64,000 bases of DNA from JACCSI01 sp963815285 (GTDB lineage: Bacteria; Acidobacteriota; Vicinamibacteria; Vicinamibacterales; UBA2999). The DNA is taken from contig CAWFGB010000008.1 of NCBI GenBank assembly GCA_963815285.1, positions 1,178,001 through 1,242,000 of the forward strand, in the 5' to 3' direction. The position numbers and the translations under genes were made by a program. The notes below the pieces were generated by a model. It worked only from the letters and a program-made list of their open reading frames with translations, had not been told where the DNA came from and did no database searches. Below are positions 46,214-55,913 of this stretch, one piece after another. Within the stretch, counting starts at the first letter, position 1, and every line of letters starts with the position of its first letter.

Positions 46214-46896
46214 TGCGACTGACGCTGTGTCTGCTCACGTGGAACGAGCTCGCCGGCTGCGAGCATGACGTGCCCTTGCTGCCCCTCGACCAGTTCGATG
46301 AGGTGTTTGCGATTGACGGCGGCAGCACCGATGGAACAATCGAGTACCTGCGCGCGCGCGAAATCACCGTTCACCACCAGGACCTTCCGACTTACAACGG
46401 CGCGTACCGGTGCGCGTTCAACCACTGCACGACCGACGCGCTGGTCTTCTTTCATCCCAAGGGCACGATCGATCCGCAGGCCGTGCTCGGGTTCCGCCCC
46501 CTGTTCGAACAGCGCGCCGACCTCGTGATTGCCACCCGGATCGGCCCGGGCGCGCGCAACGAAGAGGACGACCAGCTGGTACGACACCGCAAGTGGTTTG
46601 TCATGGGCCTGGGCCTCCTGCTGTCAGTCCTGTGGCGCCGCTCGGGCCCACTCGTCTGGGATGTGCTGCATGGTTTTCGTGGCATGCGAAAGGCGGCGTT
46701 TCTCGCCATCGATCCGCTACCGAATGGCGTGTCGATCGATCTGGAGATGGTAGCGCGCGGATACAAGCGCGGACTTCGAATGGCCACCTTTCCGGTCGAG
46801 GAACGGGCGCGACTCGGCGGCTCCACGCACTTCAAGGCCTGGCCAACCGGCAAGCGACTGCTCAAGTATGTTTGGAGAGAGCTCGGCCGTCCGTAG
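46213..46896 (+). CDS. GT2 glycosyltransferase, DPM/DPG-synthase-like
   Basis: A 227-residue enzyme from ATG 46213 (shared base with the preceding stop). It resembles polyprenyl-phosphate sugar synthases: 'LTLCLLTWNELAGCEHDV', 'FDEVFAIDGGSTDGTIEYL', 'ALVFFHPKGTIDP' in place of the DXD, 'DVLHGFRGMRKAAFLAIDPL' and 'NGVSIDLEMVARGYKRGLRM'. The RLGGSTHFKAW segment near the C-terminus matches the 'GxSK' acceptor loop. HPKG instead of DXD suggests altered metal use. It could charge undecaprenyl phosphate for GT-C-like proteins in the locus. Confidence 0.82.
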   Translation: MRLTLCLLTWNELAGCEHDVPLLPLDQFDEVFAIDGGSTDGTIEYLRAREITVHHQDLPTYNGAYRCAFNHCTTDALVFFHPKGTIDPQAVLGFRPLFEQRADLVIATRIGPGARNEEDDQLVRHRKWFVMGLGLLLSVLWRRSGPLVWDVLHGFRGMRKAAFLAIDPLPNGVSIDLEMVARGYKRGLRMATFPVEERARLGGSTHFKAWPTGKRLLKYVWRELGRP

Positions 46897-46934
46897 CGGT
46901 GCAGTCCACGGAGTTGGTAGGATACTGAGCACCG

Positions 46935-47930
46935 ATGCATGCAGTAGAAACACGCTTGACGCTTAGTTCGCGGATCTTCGTGGCTGGTCACCGCGGACTT
47001 GTGGGCTCCGCGATCATACGTCGCCTGACCACCGCCGGACACGACACACTCCTGACCGCGACGCGCGATCAACTCGACCTGCGCGATCAGTCAGCGGTCA
47101 ATTACTGGTTTCGTGCGAACCGCCCCGAATACGTGTTTCTCGTCGCCGGCACCGTCGGCGGCATCTTGGCCAACTCGACGAGGCCCGCCGAGTTCATCTA
47201 CGACAACATGATGATTCACGCGACGGTGGTGCACGCGGCCCACGTCTACGGCGTGAAGAAGCTTTTGTATCTGGGCAGTTCCTGCATTTACCCCCGCGAG
47301 TGCCCGCAGCCGATGAAGGAGGAGTTGCTGCTCACGGCGGCGCTCGAGCCGACCAACGAGCCGTACACCATCGCCAAGATCGCCGGCATCAAGTTGTGCC
47401 AGGCCTATCGGCGGCAATATGACTGCAACTTCATCGCGGCCATGCCGACCAATCTGTACGGGCCACACGACAACTTCGATCTGACCAGCTCCCACGTCTT
47501 GCCCGCCTTGATCCGCAAGTTTCATGACGCCAAACTCAACGGCGCGCGTGAAGTCACCGTCTGGGGCACCGGCAATCCGCGCCGCGAATTCCTGCACGTC
47601 GACGATCTTGCCGAAGCCTGCGTGTTCCTCATGCAGCACTATGAGGAGGAGCGCCACATCAACGTCGGCACCGGCGAGGACTTGACTATCCGCCAGTTGG
47701 CGGAGATGGTCAGGGACATCGTCTACCCGGATGCGGTCATCCGGCTCGATGCCTCGAAGCCGGACGGCGCCCCCCGCAAGCTGCTCGATGTGTCACGGTT
47801 ACACTCGCTTGGCTGGCGGCACACCTTCGCACTCGACGCAGGCATCCGGCACACCTACGAGTGGTTCCTCGCACATCAGGCCGACGCGCGACTGTCATCG
47901 AACGCGGTCTCGGCCCTGACGTCGCCGTAA
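46935..47930 (+). CDS. fcl: GDP-L-fucose synthase
   Basis: Epimerase/reductase converting GDP-4-keto-6-deoxymannose to GDP-L-fucose, the partner of gmd at 5510-6496. The 331-residue SDR protein has 'IFVAGHRGLVGSAIIRRL', 'VFLVAGTVGGI', 'LLYLGSSCIYPREC' (catalytic Ser) and 'EPTNEPYTIAKIAGIKLCQA' (Tyr/Lys). It also has 'AAMPTNLYGPHDNFD' and the 'HVLPALIRKFHDAK' helix that binds GDP. A TAGGAT element lies 11 bases before ATG 46935. It seems to be transcribed with the upstream GT2. Confidence 0.95.
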   Translation: MHAVETRLTLSSRIFVAGHRGLVGSAIIRRLTTAGHDTLLTATRDQLDLRDQSAVNYWFRANRPEYVFLVAGTVGGILANSTRPAEFIYDNMMIHATVVHAAHVYGVKKLLYLGSSCIYPRECPQPMKEELLLTAALEPTNEPYTIAKIAGIKLCQAYRRQYDCNFIAAMPTNLYGPHDNFDLTSSHVLPALIRKFHDAKLNGAREVTVWGTGNPRREFLHVDDLAEACVFLMQHYEEERHINVGTGEDLTIRQLAEMVRDIVYPDAVIRLDASKPDGAPRKLLDVSRLHSLGWRHTFALDAGIRHTYEWFLAHQADARLSSNAVSALTSP

Positions 47931-48117
47931 CGTGCACCGACGAGAGTCGCGGCCGTTCGCCCTCGATGCTCCCCATCGGAAACAAACGAAGCATTTGGAA
48001 AATAGATTTGGCGTGGACTCGATAAGACACTTCAGTGTCCTTCGTCACCAGGAAAGCTGCAGTCCGTAGCCAGGTAGCGTGGGTTGTGTGAAGTCGCAAC
48101 TTCTCTCCACAGATCGC

Positions 48118-50089
48118 ATGCTTCACACGGGTAATAGCGCTGCCGCACCTCGCACGCCGCGGGTTTCGATCATCATCCCGACCCTGGGCGGCCACTTGAT
48201 CTTCGGCTGCCTCGAATCCTTGCGAAGGAACATCAGCACGGCCATGGCCTACGAAGTCGTGGTCGTCGCCAACGGCCCCTCGGCCGCGCACCTGGCCACG
48301 GTCCCCGAACTCTCGTCCCGGTCGTTCGCGTCGCGACATCTGCCGTGAATCTTGGCTTTGGCGGCGGGTGCAACCGCGGGGCTGCCGAGCCTCCGGCGAG
48401 TTCCTGGTGCTATTGAACGATGACGTCGAAGTGCAACCCGGCTCGCTCGAAGCACTGGTCGAGACGGCCGATCGCCATCCGGACGCGGGCGCCGTCGGCA
48501 GCCTGATCCTCTTCCCGGATGGCTCAATCCAGGAGGCGTGCTCCATCGTGTGGCGTGACGGTTCGACGGTGGCTGTGAGCCGTGGCGACTCGGTCGAGGC
48601 CAATCGTTACGATTTCCTGCGGTCCGTGGATTACTGCTCCGCCTGCTCGCTCCTGGTGCGGCGGCAGCTCTGGGAGGCGCTGGGCGGATTCGATGCGCGT
48701 TACTTTCCGGCCTACTACGAGGATGTCGACCTTTGTTTCGGGCTCGCGCGCATGGGATTACGGACCCTGCTGCAGCCACGCTCGCGCGTGATTCATCATG
48801 AGAGCGCTAGCAGCACAACACCCAGGAAGCTGTTCCTGACGCTGCGCCATCGCGAGACGTTCCGACGCAAATGGGCGCGCGAGTTGGCCGCTTGTGAGCC
48901 GGCGGTGCCAACCGAGCCTCGAGCGGTGGCCCGGGCTGTGGCAAAAAGCCGAGGCTCTCGACACCTGCTGTTGATCGATGATCGCCCGCCGCAGCGCGGT
49001 TCCGGTTCCGGTTTCAGCGTCCTTCTCGACGCGATCGAAGAGCTCGCCGGCACAGGGAGCGCGGTCACCGTCGCCGTCAGCGACCGTCGAGACGGCGACC
49101 TCTCGCTACTGGCGGCGCTCGGAGTCGAGGTGGCCCGTCAATCCCCCGACTCCGTCTTGGCCGATTGGGAAGGGCGATTCGAACGGGTGCTGATTTCCAG
49201 GCCCAACAACTTCGCGCGTTATGCGCCGGTCGCGCGTCGGTATCAGCCGCAGGCCTTGCTCACATACCTGGCCGAGGCGCTCTTCTACCGGCGCATGCAG
49301 CGGCAGTTGGATCTGGTGATTGACCCTGCAGCAAGGGAGCGGCACTCCGAGGAGATGCTGACGTCGCGTCAACTCGAACGAGCGATTCCGCTGGAAGCAG
49401 ATCAGATCATCTGTGTCTCGGATGAGGAGGCAGCAATCCTCGGGGCTGTGCCGGGACATTGCCAGATTGACGTGGTTCGTCCCGTCGTCAACGGCCTGGC
49501 GCCGACAACTGGCGGCTTCTCAGAACGGTTCGACCTCTTGTTCACTCCGGGATGGCTTGCCGGAGACGGCAGCCCGAATGTGGATGCACTTCAGTGGTTC
49601 GTCTCGGAAGTGCTGCCGCGGTTGCTCGACGTTCGTCCAGATATTCGGCTTCGTGTGACCGGTGCGAACCCGCCTCCAGCAGCGCTGGCGTTCGCAGGCC
49701 CCGCGGTGACTTTCGTCGGATTCACGCCTGATCTGCGTACCGAGTATGAGTCGGCCCGCATCGTCGTCGTGCCGATGCGGTTCGGTGCGGGGGTCAAAGT
49801 GAAGTGCATCGAGGCACTGCAGTACGGCGTGCCAGTCGTGTCAACCTCGGTCGGCGCCGAAGGTCTCGGCCTGCATGATTCGCGTGCGGTTATCGTGACG
49901 GACGACCCACGACAGTTTGCCGCGTCCCTGCTCCGGCTCTACGAGGAGCCCGACGCATGGAACAGCCAGCGTCGCCATATCCTCAGCGTCATCGCGCGGT
50001 GGCGCGATCAACCAGAAGGGACCTGGCGGCAGGTTCTCGCACCTTTCCCTGGAGAGCATCGACATGCATTTCGGCATATCCGCGCGTGA
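48118..50089 (+). CDS. GT2-GT4 bifunctional glycosyltransferase (two frameshifts near the 5' end)
   Basis: About 660 residues when shifts at about 48322 and 48388 are bridged; GTG 48079 is an alternative start. The GT2 domain begins 'RVSIIIPTLGGHLIFGCLES', continues between the shifts with 'VRVATSAVNLGFGGGCNRGA', then 'EFLVLLNDDVEVQPG' (DXD) and 'ARYFPAYYEDVDLCFGLARM'. The second half is GT-B of family GT4: 'RSRGSRHLLLIDDRPPQRG'-like opening, 'LLFTPGWLAGDGSPNVDALQ' and 'VVVPMRFGAGVKVKCIEALQ', whose Glu belongs to EX7E. The two activities probably add successive sugars. The stop lies 26 bases past the start of the next gene. Confidence 0.75.
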
Positions 50090-51638
50090 GGGCGAATCAG
50101 CCGTCATCCCGCTGCGCGGGCGGGCCCTGCCGGAGATTACGACGGCGCCCGTCGATCTCGACGACCTGAATAGCCCGCACACCCTGGCGGTCCTGTCGGT
50201 TCCCCCGGGGGCCACGGTACTCGATATCGGCTGCGGTCCTGGCGTGGTGGCCAAGGCCCTCGCGGCCCGCGGCTGCAAGGTCTGGGGTGTCGAACTCGAC
50301 CCGCGGCGTGCGGACTCGGCGAGGAACTACTGCGTCGAGGTCCGTGAGTCCGATGTCGAGGCCGTCAACCTTTCGGCCGCGTTCCCCGGCATCGCCTTCG
50401 ACGCAGTGCTGTTTCTGGATGTCCTCGAGCATCTGCGCGATCCCGAAGCAGCCCTCGCCCAGGCGGCGGCGGTGTTAGCCCCGGGCGGCAGCGTCCTGCT
50501 ATCCATTCCAAACGTGACCCACGGCGCACTTCGCCTGGAACTCCTGAGCGGAAAGTTCCGGTATCGAGCCAGCGGGTTGCTCGATCGTGGCCACCTCCGC
50601 TTCTTCGACGCGGCAGGAGTGGACGAATTAATCCGGCAGTCGGGATTCCGCGCCGAGACGAGCCTGCGCGTGATGCGGCGGCTCGATCAAACCGAGTTCG
50701 ACATCGATCTGGAGAGCGTCCCGATTGCGGTGCGCAACACGCTCGAGCATGACGTCGACGCGCTGACCTACCAGTTCTTCGTGATCGCCAGACCGGCGCG
50801 CGGGCCGCAACTAGTAAACGAAGGCTTGACCCTCGTCGAACGGCAGCGGGCACGGATGGACGAGCTCGAGGCGGCGATCGCCCAGGGTGGCGCGTACGCC
50901 AGGCACCTGGAAGAGCAGTTGGCCGCGAAGAACGCGCGCCTGCTCGAGATCGAAGGTGCTGTCGCCGGCGCCGAGCGGGAGCGTGTGACGAGCGAAGCGC
51001 GCCTGCAGGAGGCCGAGCGAGTTGTCGTGAACGCCGCGCAGGAGCTCGCAGCACGAGATCAGCGTCTGGCCGAGATGGAGCAGGTGCTGGCCGACCGGAC
51101 GCGCAACTCCGAGGACACGGAATCGTACGTCCGCCACCTCGAGGCAGAGTTGCGCAAACGCACGGGCGACATCGCCATTCGGGACGATGAGATGAGCGTG
51201 CTCCGGACGCACATCGAAAGGGCCGAGAAGACCATTCGCGCGCGCGACCAGGACATTGTCGATCGCGATGCCATTGTGAGTGAGCTTCGCATCCACATTC
51301 AGCGGGCCGAGAACACCATCAGCGCGCGCGACCGCGAAATTGTCGACCGCGACGCCGTGCTTCGCGTGGTGCGCGCCAAACTTGACGACGCCACGAGGTC
51401 GATTGAAGATCGGGAAGCGCTGCTGCGTATCAGCCAGGGAGAGGTCGTCAAGAATCAGCAACTTGCCAGCCACACTTCCTGGGTCCTGCAGCACCCGCGC
51501 CACCGCCTCGCCGACCAGAGCGCCAACGCCCTGATGCGTTGGATGCCGCTGCTCCATCGTCTGCTGCGCACGCTGATCGTGCCGGCGCTCCACGACTCGC
51601 CGGCTCCGTCCGGGTCTCCGCACCGTGGCGCTGATTGA
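50064..51638 (+). CDS. Class I methyltransferase with long C-terminal coiled coil
   Basis: An intact 524-residue protein starting at ATG 50064 with GGAGAG upstream. Residues about 30-250 are a methyltransferase: 'VLDIGCGPGVVAKALAARGC', 'VLFLDVLEHLRDPEAALAQA' and 'GSVLLSIPNVTHGALRLELL'. From about 265 to 490 there is an almost uninterrupted coiled coil with a near-repeating unit, 'IRARDQDIVDRDAIVSELRI' and 'ISARDREIVDRDAVLRVVRA'. A basic tail 'HPRHRLADQSANALMRW' follows. The domain plan recalls WbdD, the methyltransferase-based chain terminator whose coiled coil sets O-antigen length. The kinase domain of WbdD is absent. Confidence 0.82.
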   Translation: MHFGISAREGESAVIPLRGRALPEITTAPVDLDDLNSPHTLAVLSVPPGATVLDIGCGPGVVAKALAARGCKVWGVELDPRRADSARNYCVEVRESDVEAVNLSAAFPGIAFDAVLFLDVLEHLRDPEAALAQAAAVLAPGGSVLLSIPNVTHGALRLELLSGKFRYRASGLLDRGHLRFFDAAGVDELIRQSGFRAETSLRVMRRLDQTEFDIDLESVPIAVRNTLEHDVDALTYQFFVIARPARGPQLVNEGLTLVERQRARMDELEAAIAQGGAYARHLEEQLAAKNARLLEIEGAVAGAERERVTSEARLQEAERVVVNAAQELAARDQRLAEMEQVLADRTRNSEDTESYVRHLEAELRKRTGDIAIRDDEMSVLRTHIERAEKTIRARDQDIVDRDAIVSELRIHIQRAENTISARDREIVDRDAVLRVVRAKLDDATRSIEDREALLRISQGEVVKNQQLASHTSWVLQHPRHRLADQSANALMRWMPLLHRLLRTLIVPALHDSPAPSGSPHRGAD

Positions 51639-54600
51639 GTTTGTCGAGGTCACGCTCCCGCCCCTCGATGAGGGCCGGCTGTGGGGCCGCCATCTCGATT
51701 ACCCGATAAGCGGGAGCATCGCGGAGGCCGCCGCGGTCGACATACGCGGGTGGGTCGTCGGTCGGGATTCGGCCGCGGTGGCCATCGAAGTTGTCGACGA
51801 CGATCGGGTGATTCGGCGGGTGCCGGTGGACGTGCGGCGCGACGACGTCGCGCGCGTATACCCCGCAGCCCCTAACGCACACGTGAGCGGGTTCGGCACG
51901 ACGCTGCGCATGCGGCCCGCTGAGGAGCGTCACCTCAAAGTTCTTGCCGTATTCGAGGACCAGACTCGCCTGTTGCTCGCGGGTCTGCGCACGCGAACAC
52001 GCTGGTGGGGCGACGAGCCTGGCCAGCCGCCTCTCGTTTCGGTGATCATCCCGTGTTACCGGCAGGCCCACTACCTCGCCGAGGCGATCGAAAGCGTCCT
52101 GGTCCAGACCCACCCCCACCTCGAGGTGGTGGTCATCGACGACGGATCTCCGGATAACACGGCGGAAATTGCCGGCCGCTATCCAGGAGTCCGGTGCCTC
52201 CGCCAGGCCAACCGCGGCGTTGCGGAAGCCAGGAACCTCGGCATCCGCAGCTCAAATGGCAGCTTCCTCGTGTTCCTGGATGCCGATGATCGCTTGCTGC
52301 CCAGGGCGCTCGAGACGGGACTGGGTTGCTTTGCCCGGCACCCGGAAGTGGCGTTCGTGTCGGGGCGCTTTCGGTTCATCGCGGCCGACGGGGCCACGCT
52401 CTACGACCGGCAGGGCCACGGCGTGGAGAGCGATCATTATGCAGAGATGCTGCGGCGGAACTACATCGCCGCGCTCTGTGCCACCATGTGCCGCCGCTCG
52501 GTGTTCGAATCAATCGTTGGCTTCAATCCGCGGTTCAGTATCGCCGCCGACTACGACCTGTATCTTCGCGTGCTCCGGGAATTTCCTGCGCAGAGCCATG
52601 ACGGCGAAGTCGCCGAATATCGACGTCACGGTTTGGGGATTAGCGCCGACTGCGGAGAGATGCTGCGGGAGGCTCTCTCGGCGTTGCGCGCACAGCGGCC
52701 ACACCTGAGCCGCGACCCCAACTTGATCCGCGCCTACCGCGATGGAATTCGCTACTGGAAAACGCTCGCGGCCGACCTGATGGCCCGGCAGATTCGCGCC
52801 GACTGGTACGACGGACGCCTCAGGTCCGCGCTCGGTGGCCTGCTGGGCCTTCGCCGCTGCGGGTGGGTCGGGTTCGCGCCGCTCGTGCGCCGTGGGCATG
52901 CAGGGGATCAGCGCATGATTTTCGGGATCATGATGGTGCGGAACGAGGCGGACATCGTTCGTCTGAATCTGCTGCACCACCTGTCCATCGGTATCGATCA
53001 CATGCTGGTTGTCGACAACGGATCCACCGATGGCACGGTCGGCATCCTGCAGGAACTGGCGACAACCAGGCGAGTCCACGTGATATCGCGCCCGGGGACC
53101 TTCGACCAAGCCGCGCTGACGACCGAGTTCGCACGTGAGGCGTTCCTTCGCGGCGCCCAATGGGTGCTGCCGATCGACGCCGACGAGTTCTGGCACGTCC
53201 CCCACGCACGCCTCCGTGACGTTCTCGACGACGCCGCGGATGTGGGGGGCTCGAGGTCGAGGTCGTCAACTTCGTGCAGCGGCGCGAACAGGAGATCATC
53301 ACGCCCGGCGCTCTCCTGACGATGACACGCCGAGTGCCGGCGCCTATTGGATCTTCCGCTGAAGCGCCTGTTCTCGTTGAATCCGGCCGCATCAGCTTCG
53401 TGGAGTCTCGATACCCGCCCAAGCACGTGAGTCGTGCGTCTATCGCTCTGAAGGTCGCGCAAGGCAACCATTCGGTGTCCGGCACGTACGGGCCGATCCG
53501 GCAAACCAGCGCGATCGTGTGCCTGCACGCGCCGCTTCGCAGTCGAGTCAATCTAGAAGTCGGAAAAGTCCAGCCGGACCGAAGCGCTGACGAGATCAAC
53601 GAATACCTGCGGCCGTGCTGGCACTTGCGGCGCTGGCGCCAGCTGGCCAATCAGGGCCGGATCTACGAGGAATGGGCCGCCAACAGCTATCGTGACGATT
53701 GTCTGGACGTGCATGGCGAGAGGCATCCACTTGCGATTGACACGACCCTCCGAGACGTCGTCGAGCCGTGGATTGATGCAAAAGCGGTTGGCAGCGTCAG
53801 CATCCCTGCCGCACGGCCAACAATCGTGACCAAGACGCCGCCAGCTTCGGAGCTGGATCTGACCCTGACCGCGGAAATCCTCACCTGCGTGGCAGGAGTC
53901 GAGGGATGGCTCCGAGCCGAAGAGGCGGAGCTGCTGATTCGGGTGACGCGCCGCGCGGTGACCGAACATGAGATCCCGAACGTTGTCGAGATCGGCAGCT
54001 TCTGCGGGAAATCCACCATCGTTCTAGCGAGTGCCGCGAGATCAGCCAACACGTCCGCCCGGGTGTACGCCATCGATCCGCATCTGGGAGAAGTGGGCGC
54101 GGAAGGCAGCGCCGAAGGGATCCGCGTGGGGCCTCCCACTTTCGAGCGCTTCCAAACCAACGTGGCGGCCACCGGACTGGCCGAGGTGGTCGAGCCAATC
54201 CGCCAGCGCTCCTTCGACGTGCGCTGGCGATCGCCAATTGCGTTCCTGTTCATCGATGGGCTGCACGACTACGCGAGCGTCGCGCGTGATTTCTTCCATT
54301 TCGAGCCACACCTCGCAGACGGCGCGTACGTCGCCTTTCACGACTGCGATGGCAACTATCCCGGCGTCAGGGCTTTTGTCGCCGGGCTGGCCGCCAGCGG
54401 GCGCTACGAGGAGGTGAACCGTGCGGCAAGCCTCGTGGTGTTTCACAAGGTGCCAGGCGCGGCGAACGACCTCGGAGTCGAGAATGACTCCAGCGCCATG
54501 GCGCTCAGCCGCCGTGCCAGCCAGCAGGAAAAAGGCATCGCCTTCCTGTTCGGCGAGATTGCGGCACGCGAACAAACCATCAGGGAGCGCGAGGAAGGGA

Positions 54601-54782
54601 TCGAGTGGCTTCGTAGCGTCATCCGCGACAAGGAACTGACGATCGTCGAGTTGGAAAAGGGCGTGGCATGGCTACGCAAGGAAGTCGCCGAGCGAGACAC
54701 GGCCATCGAGGCGCTTCGCCGAGGTCCAACGCCCGCTCTGGAAACTCCTCAGAACGGCACCGAAGACATCGCGGAGTATTGA
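51625..54782 (+). CDS. Giant GT2 - GT2/GT92-like - methyltransferase - coiled-coil protein (one frameshift at a G6 run)
   Basis: About 1,050 residues if the one-base shift at 53244-53249 is bridged. Order: an about 130-residue N-terminal domain; GT2 (about 135-400: 'VSVIIPCYRQAHYLAEAIES', 'FLVFLDADDRLLP'); a second, GT92-like domain (about 430-680: 'IFGIMMVRNEADIVRLNLLH', 'VLPIDADEFWHVPHARLRDV'). Then a class I methyltransferase (about 780-930: 'NVVEIGSFCGKSTIVLASAA', 'IAFLFIDGLHDYASVARDFF'). Last is a C-terminal coiled coil with the near-repeat 'REREEGIEWLRSVIRDKELT'. No start supports two separate genes at the shift. It begins inside the 3' end of the previous gene. Confidence 0.72.
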
Positions 54783-54797
54783 GGCGGCGTCTGAATT

Positions 54798-55889
54798 TTA
54801 CCGACTCCAGACATCCGCGACGAGCTCCCCAATCGCCAGACACGACGTCAGCCCCGGCGACTCGATGCCCGCGGCCTGAATCACACGCGGGTTGACCTCG
54901 TCTCGCTCGATGAGGAAATCCGCATAGGTGATCTCGGGCCCATGCAGCTTGGCCCGAATGCCGGTACTGCCCGGCTGCAGGTCGGCGAGCGTGATCTGCG
55001 GCAGCAGCGGACGCGCAGCTTCGACGAACGCCTCGAGCGGCAGCCGGTCCGACTCGTAGTCGTCACGTGCCTCCTGAAAGGACGCCGTCGGGCCCAGCCG
55101 CACGCTTCCCCAGGTTGTCCGAGTGAAGTGCACGCCCAGGGAGTGATCCCCTGGCAGCGGGTAGACGAGTCCCTTGACGAGATGCTTCCGGGAAGGCGCG
55201 AGCTCGGCGTATTCACCCCGACAGGGGTAGATCGTGAAGGGCGTCGCCCCGAGCGCTCTCGACACTTCATCAGCGTGAAGGCCTGCCGCGTTCACGACTT
55301 CTGCCGCAACGATGGTCTCGTGCGGCGTCTCGAGTCGAATGCACGCCGCGTCAATCTGCGCCGCCCGCAGCGGGCTGTCGAGCACTAACGCGACATCGGC
55401 GTCGCGGCACGCCCGCGCCATTGCCCGCACCAGTGCCTCGGTTTCGACGATGCCGGTGTCAGGCGACCACAGTGCCGCGACCGCGCGGATGTGCGGCTCC
55501 TTCTCGGCGATGAATGCTCGATCGACGAGCTCCAGACGATCGACGCCGTTGTCGAGGCCGCGTGCGCGCAGCCGCTCGAGCGCGTCGATGCTGTGCTCAT
55601 CGGTGACGACGATCAACTTGCCGCATCGTTCGTGTGGTACGTGATGAGCCGCGCAGAACTCGTAGAGCTGCTCACGGCCGCGTACGCACAGGCGCGCCTT
55701 GAGGGAATCCTTTGGATAATAGATGCCGGCATGAATGACGCCGCTGTTGCGGGTGCTCGTGCCGTGTCCCGCGCGGGTGTCCTTTTCGAGAATACACACG
55801 CGTGCGCCGCGCTCGGCTAGCCGAAGTCCGCACGCCAGTCCGACCACACCGGCGCCGATCACGGCCACATCGACATCGATCTGCGGCAC
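54798..55889 (-). CDS. lhgO: FAD-dependent oxidoreductase, L-2-hydroxyglutarate dehydrogenase (LhgO) family
   Basis: A 363-residue flavoprotein starting at GTG 55889. The FAD motif is 'VAVIGAGVVGLACGLRLAER' near the N-terminus. The LhgO signature 'TSTRNSGVIHAGIYYPKDSL' follows, then 'YEFCAAHHVPHERCGKLIVV'. 'RGEYAELAP' and 'HSLGVHFTRTTWGSVRLGPT' contact the flavin and substrate. The family oxidises L-2-hydroxyglutarate to 2-oxoglutarate, feeding electrons to the respiratory chain. It is divergent from the aminotransferase and has no obvious role in glycan synthesis. Confidence 0.85.
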   Translation of the reverse strand: MPQIDVDVAVIGAGVVGLACGLRLAERGARVCILEKDTRAGHGTSTRNSGVIHAGIYYPKDSLKARLCVRGREQLYEFCAAHHVPHERCGKLIVVTDEHSIDALERLRARGLDNGVDRLELVDRAFIAEKEPHIRAVAALWSPDTGIVETEALVRAMARACRDADVALVLDSPLRAAQIDAACIRLETPHETIVAAEVVNAAGLHADEVSRALGATPFTIYPCRGEYAELAPSRKHLVKGLVYPLPGDHSLGVHFTRTTWGSVRLGPTASFQEARDDYESDRLPLEAFVEAARPLLPQITLADLQPGSTGIRAKLHGPEITYADFLIERDEVNPRVIQAAGIESPGLTSCLAIGELVADVWSR

Positions 55890-55913
55890 TATTGCTGATA
55901 GTATGCAACGTTT

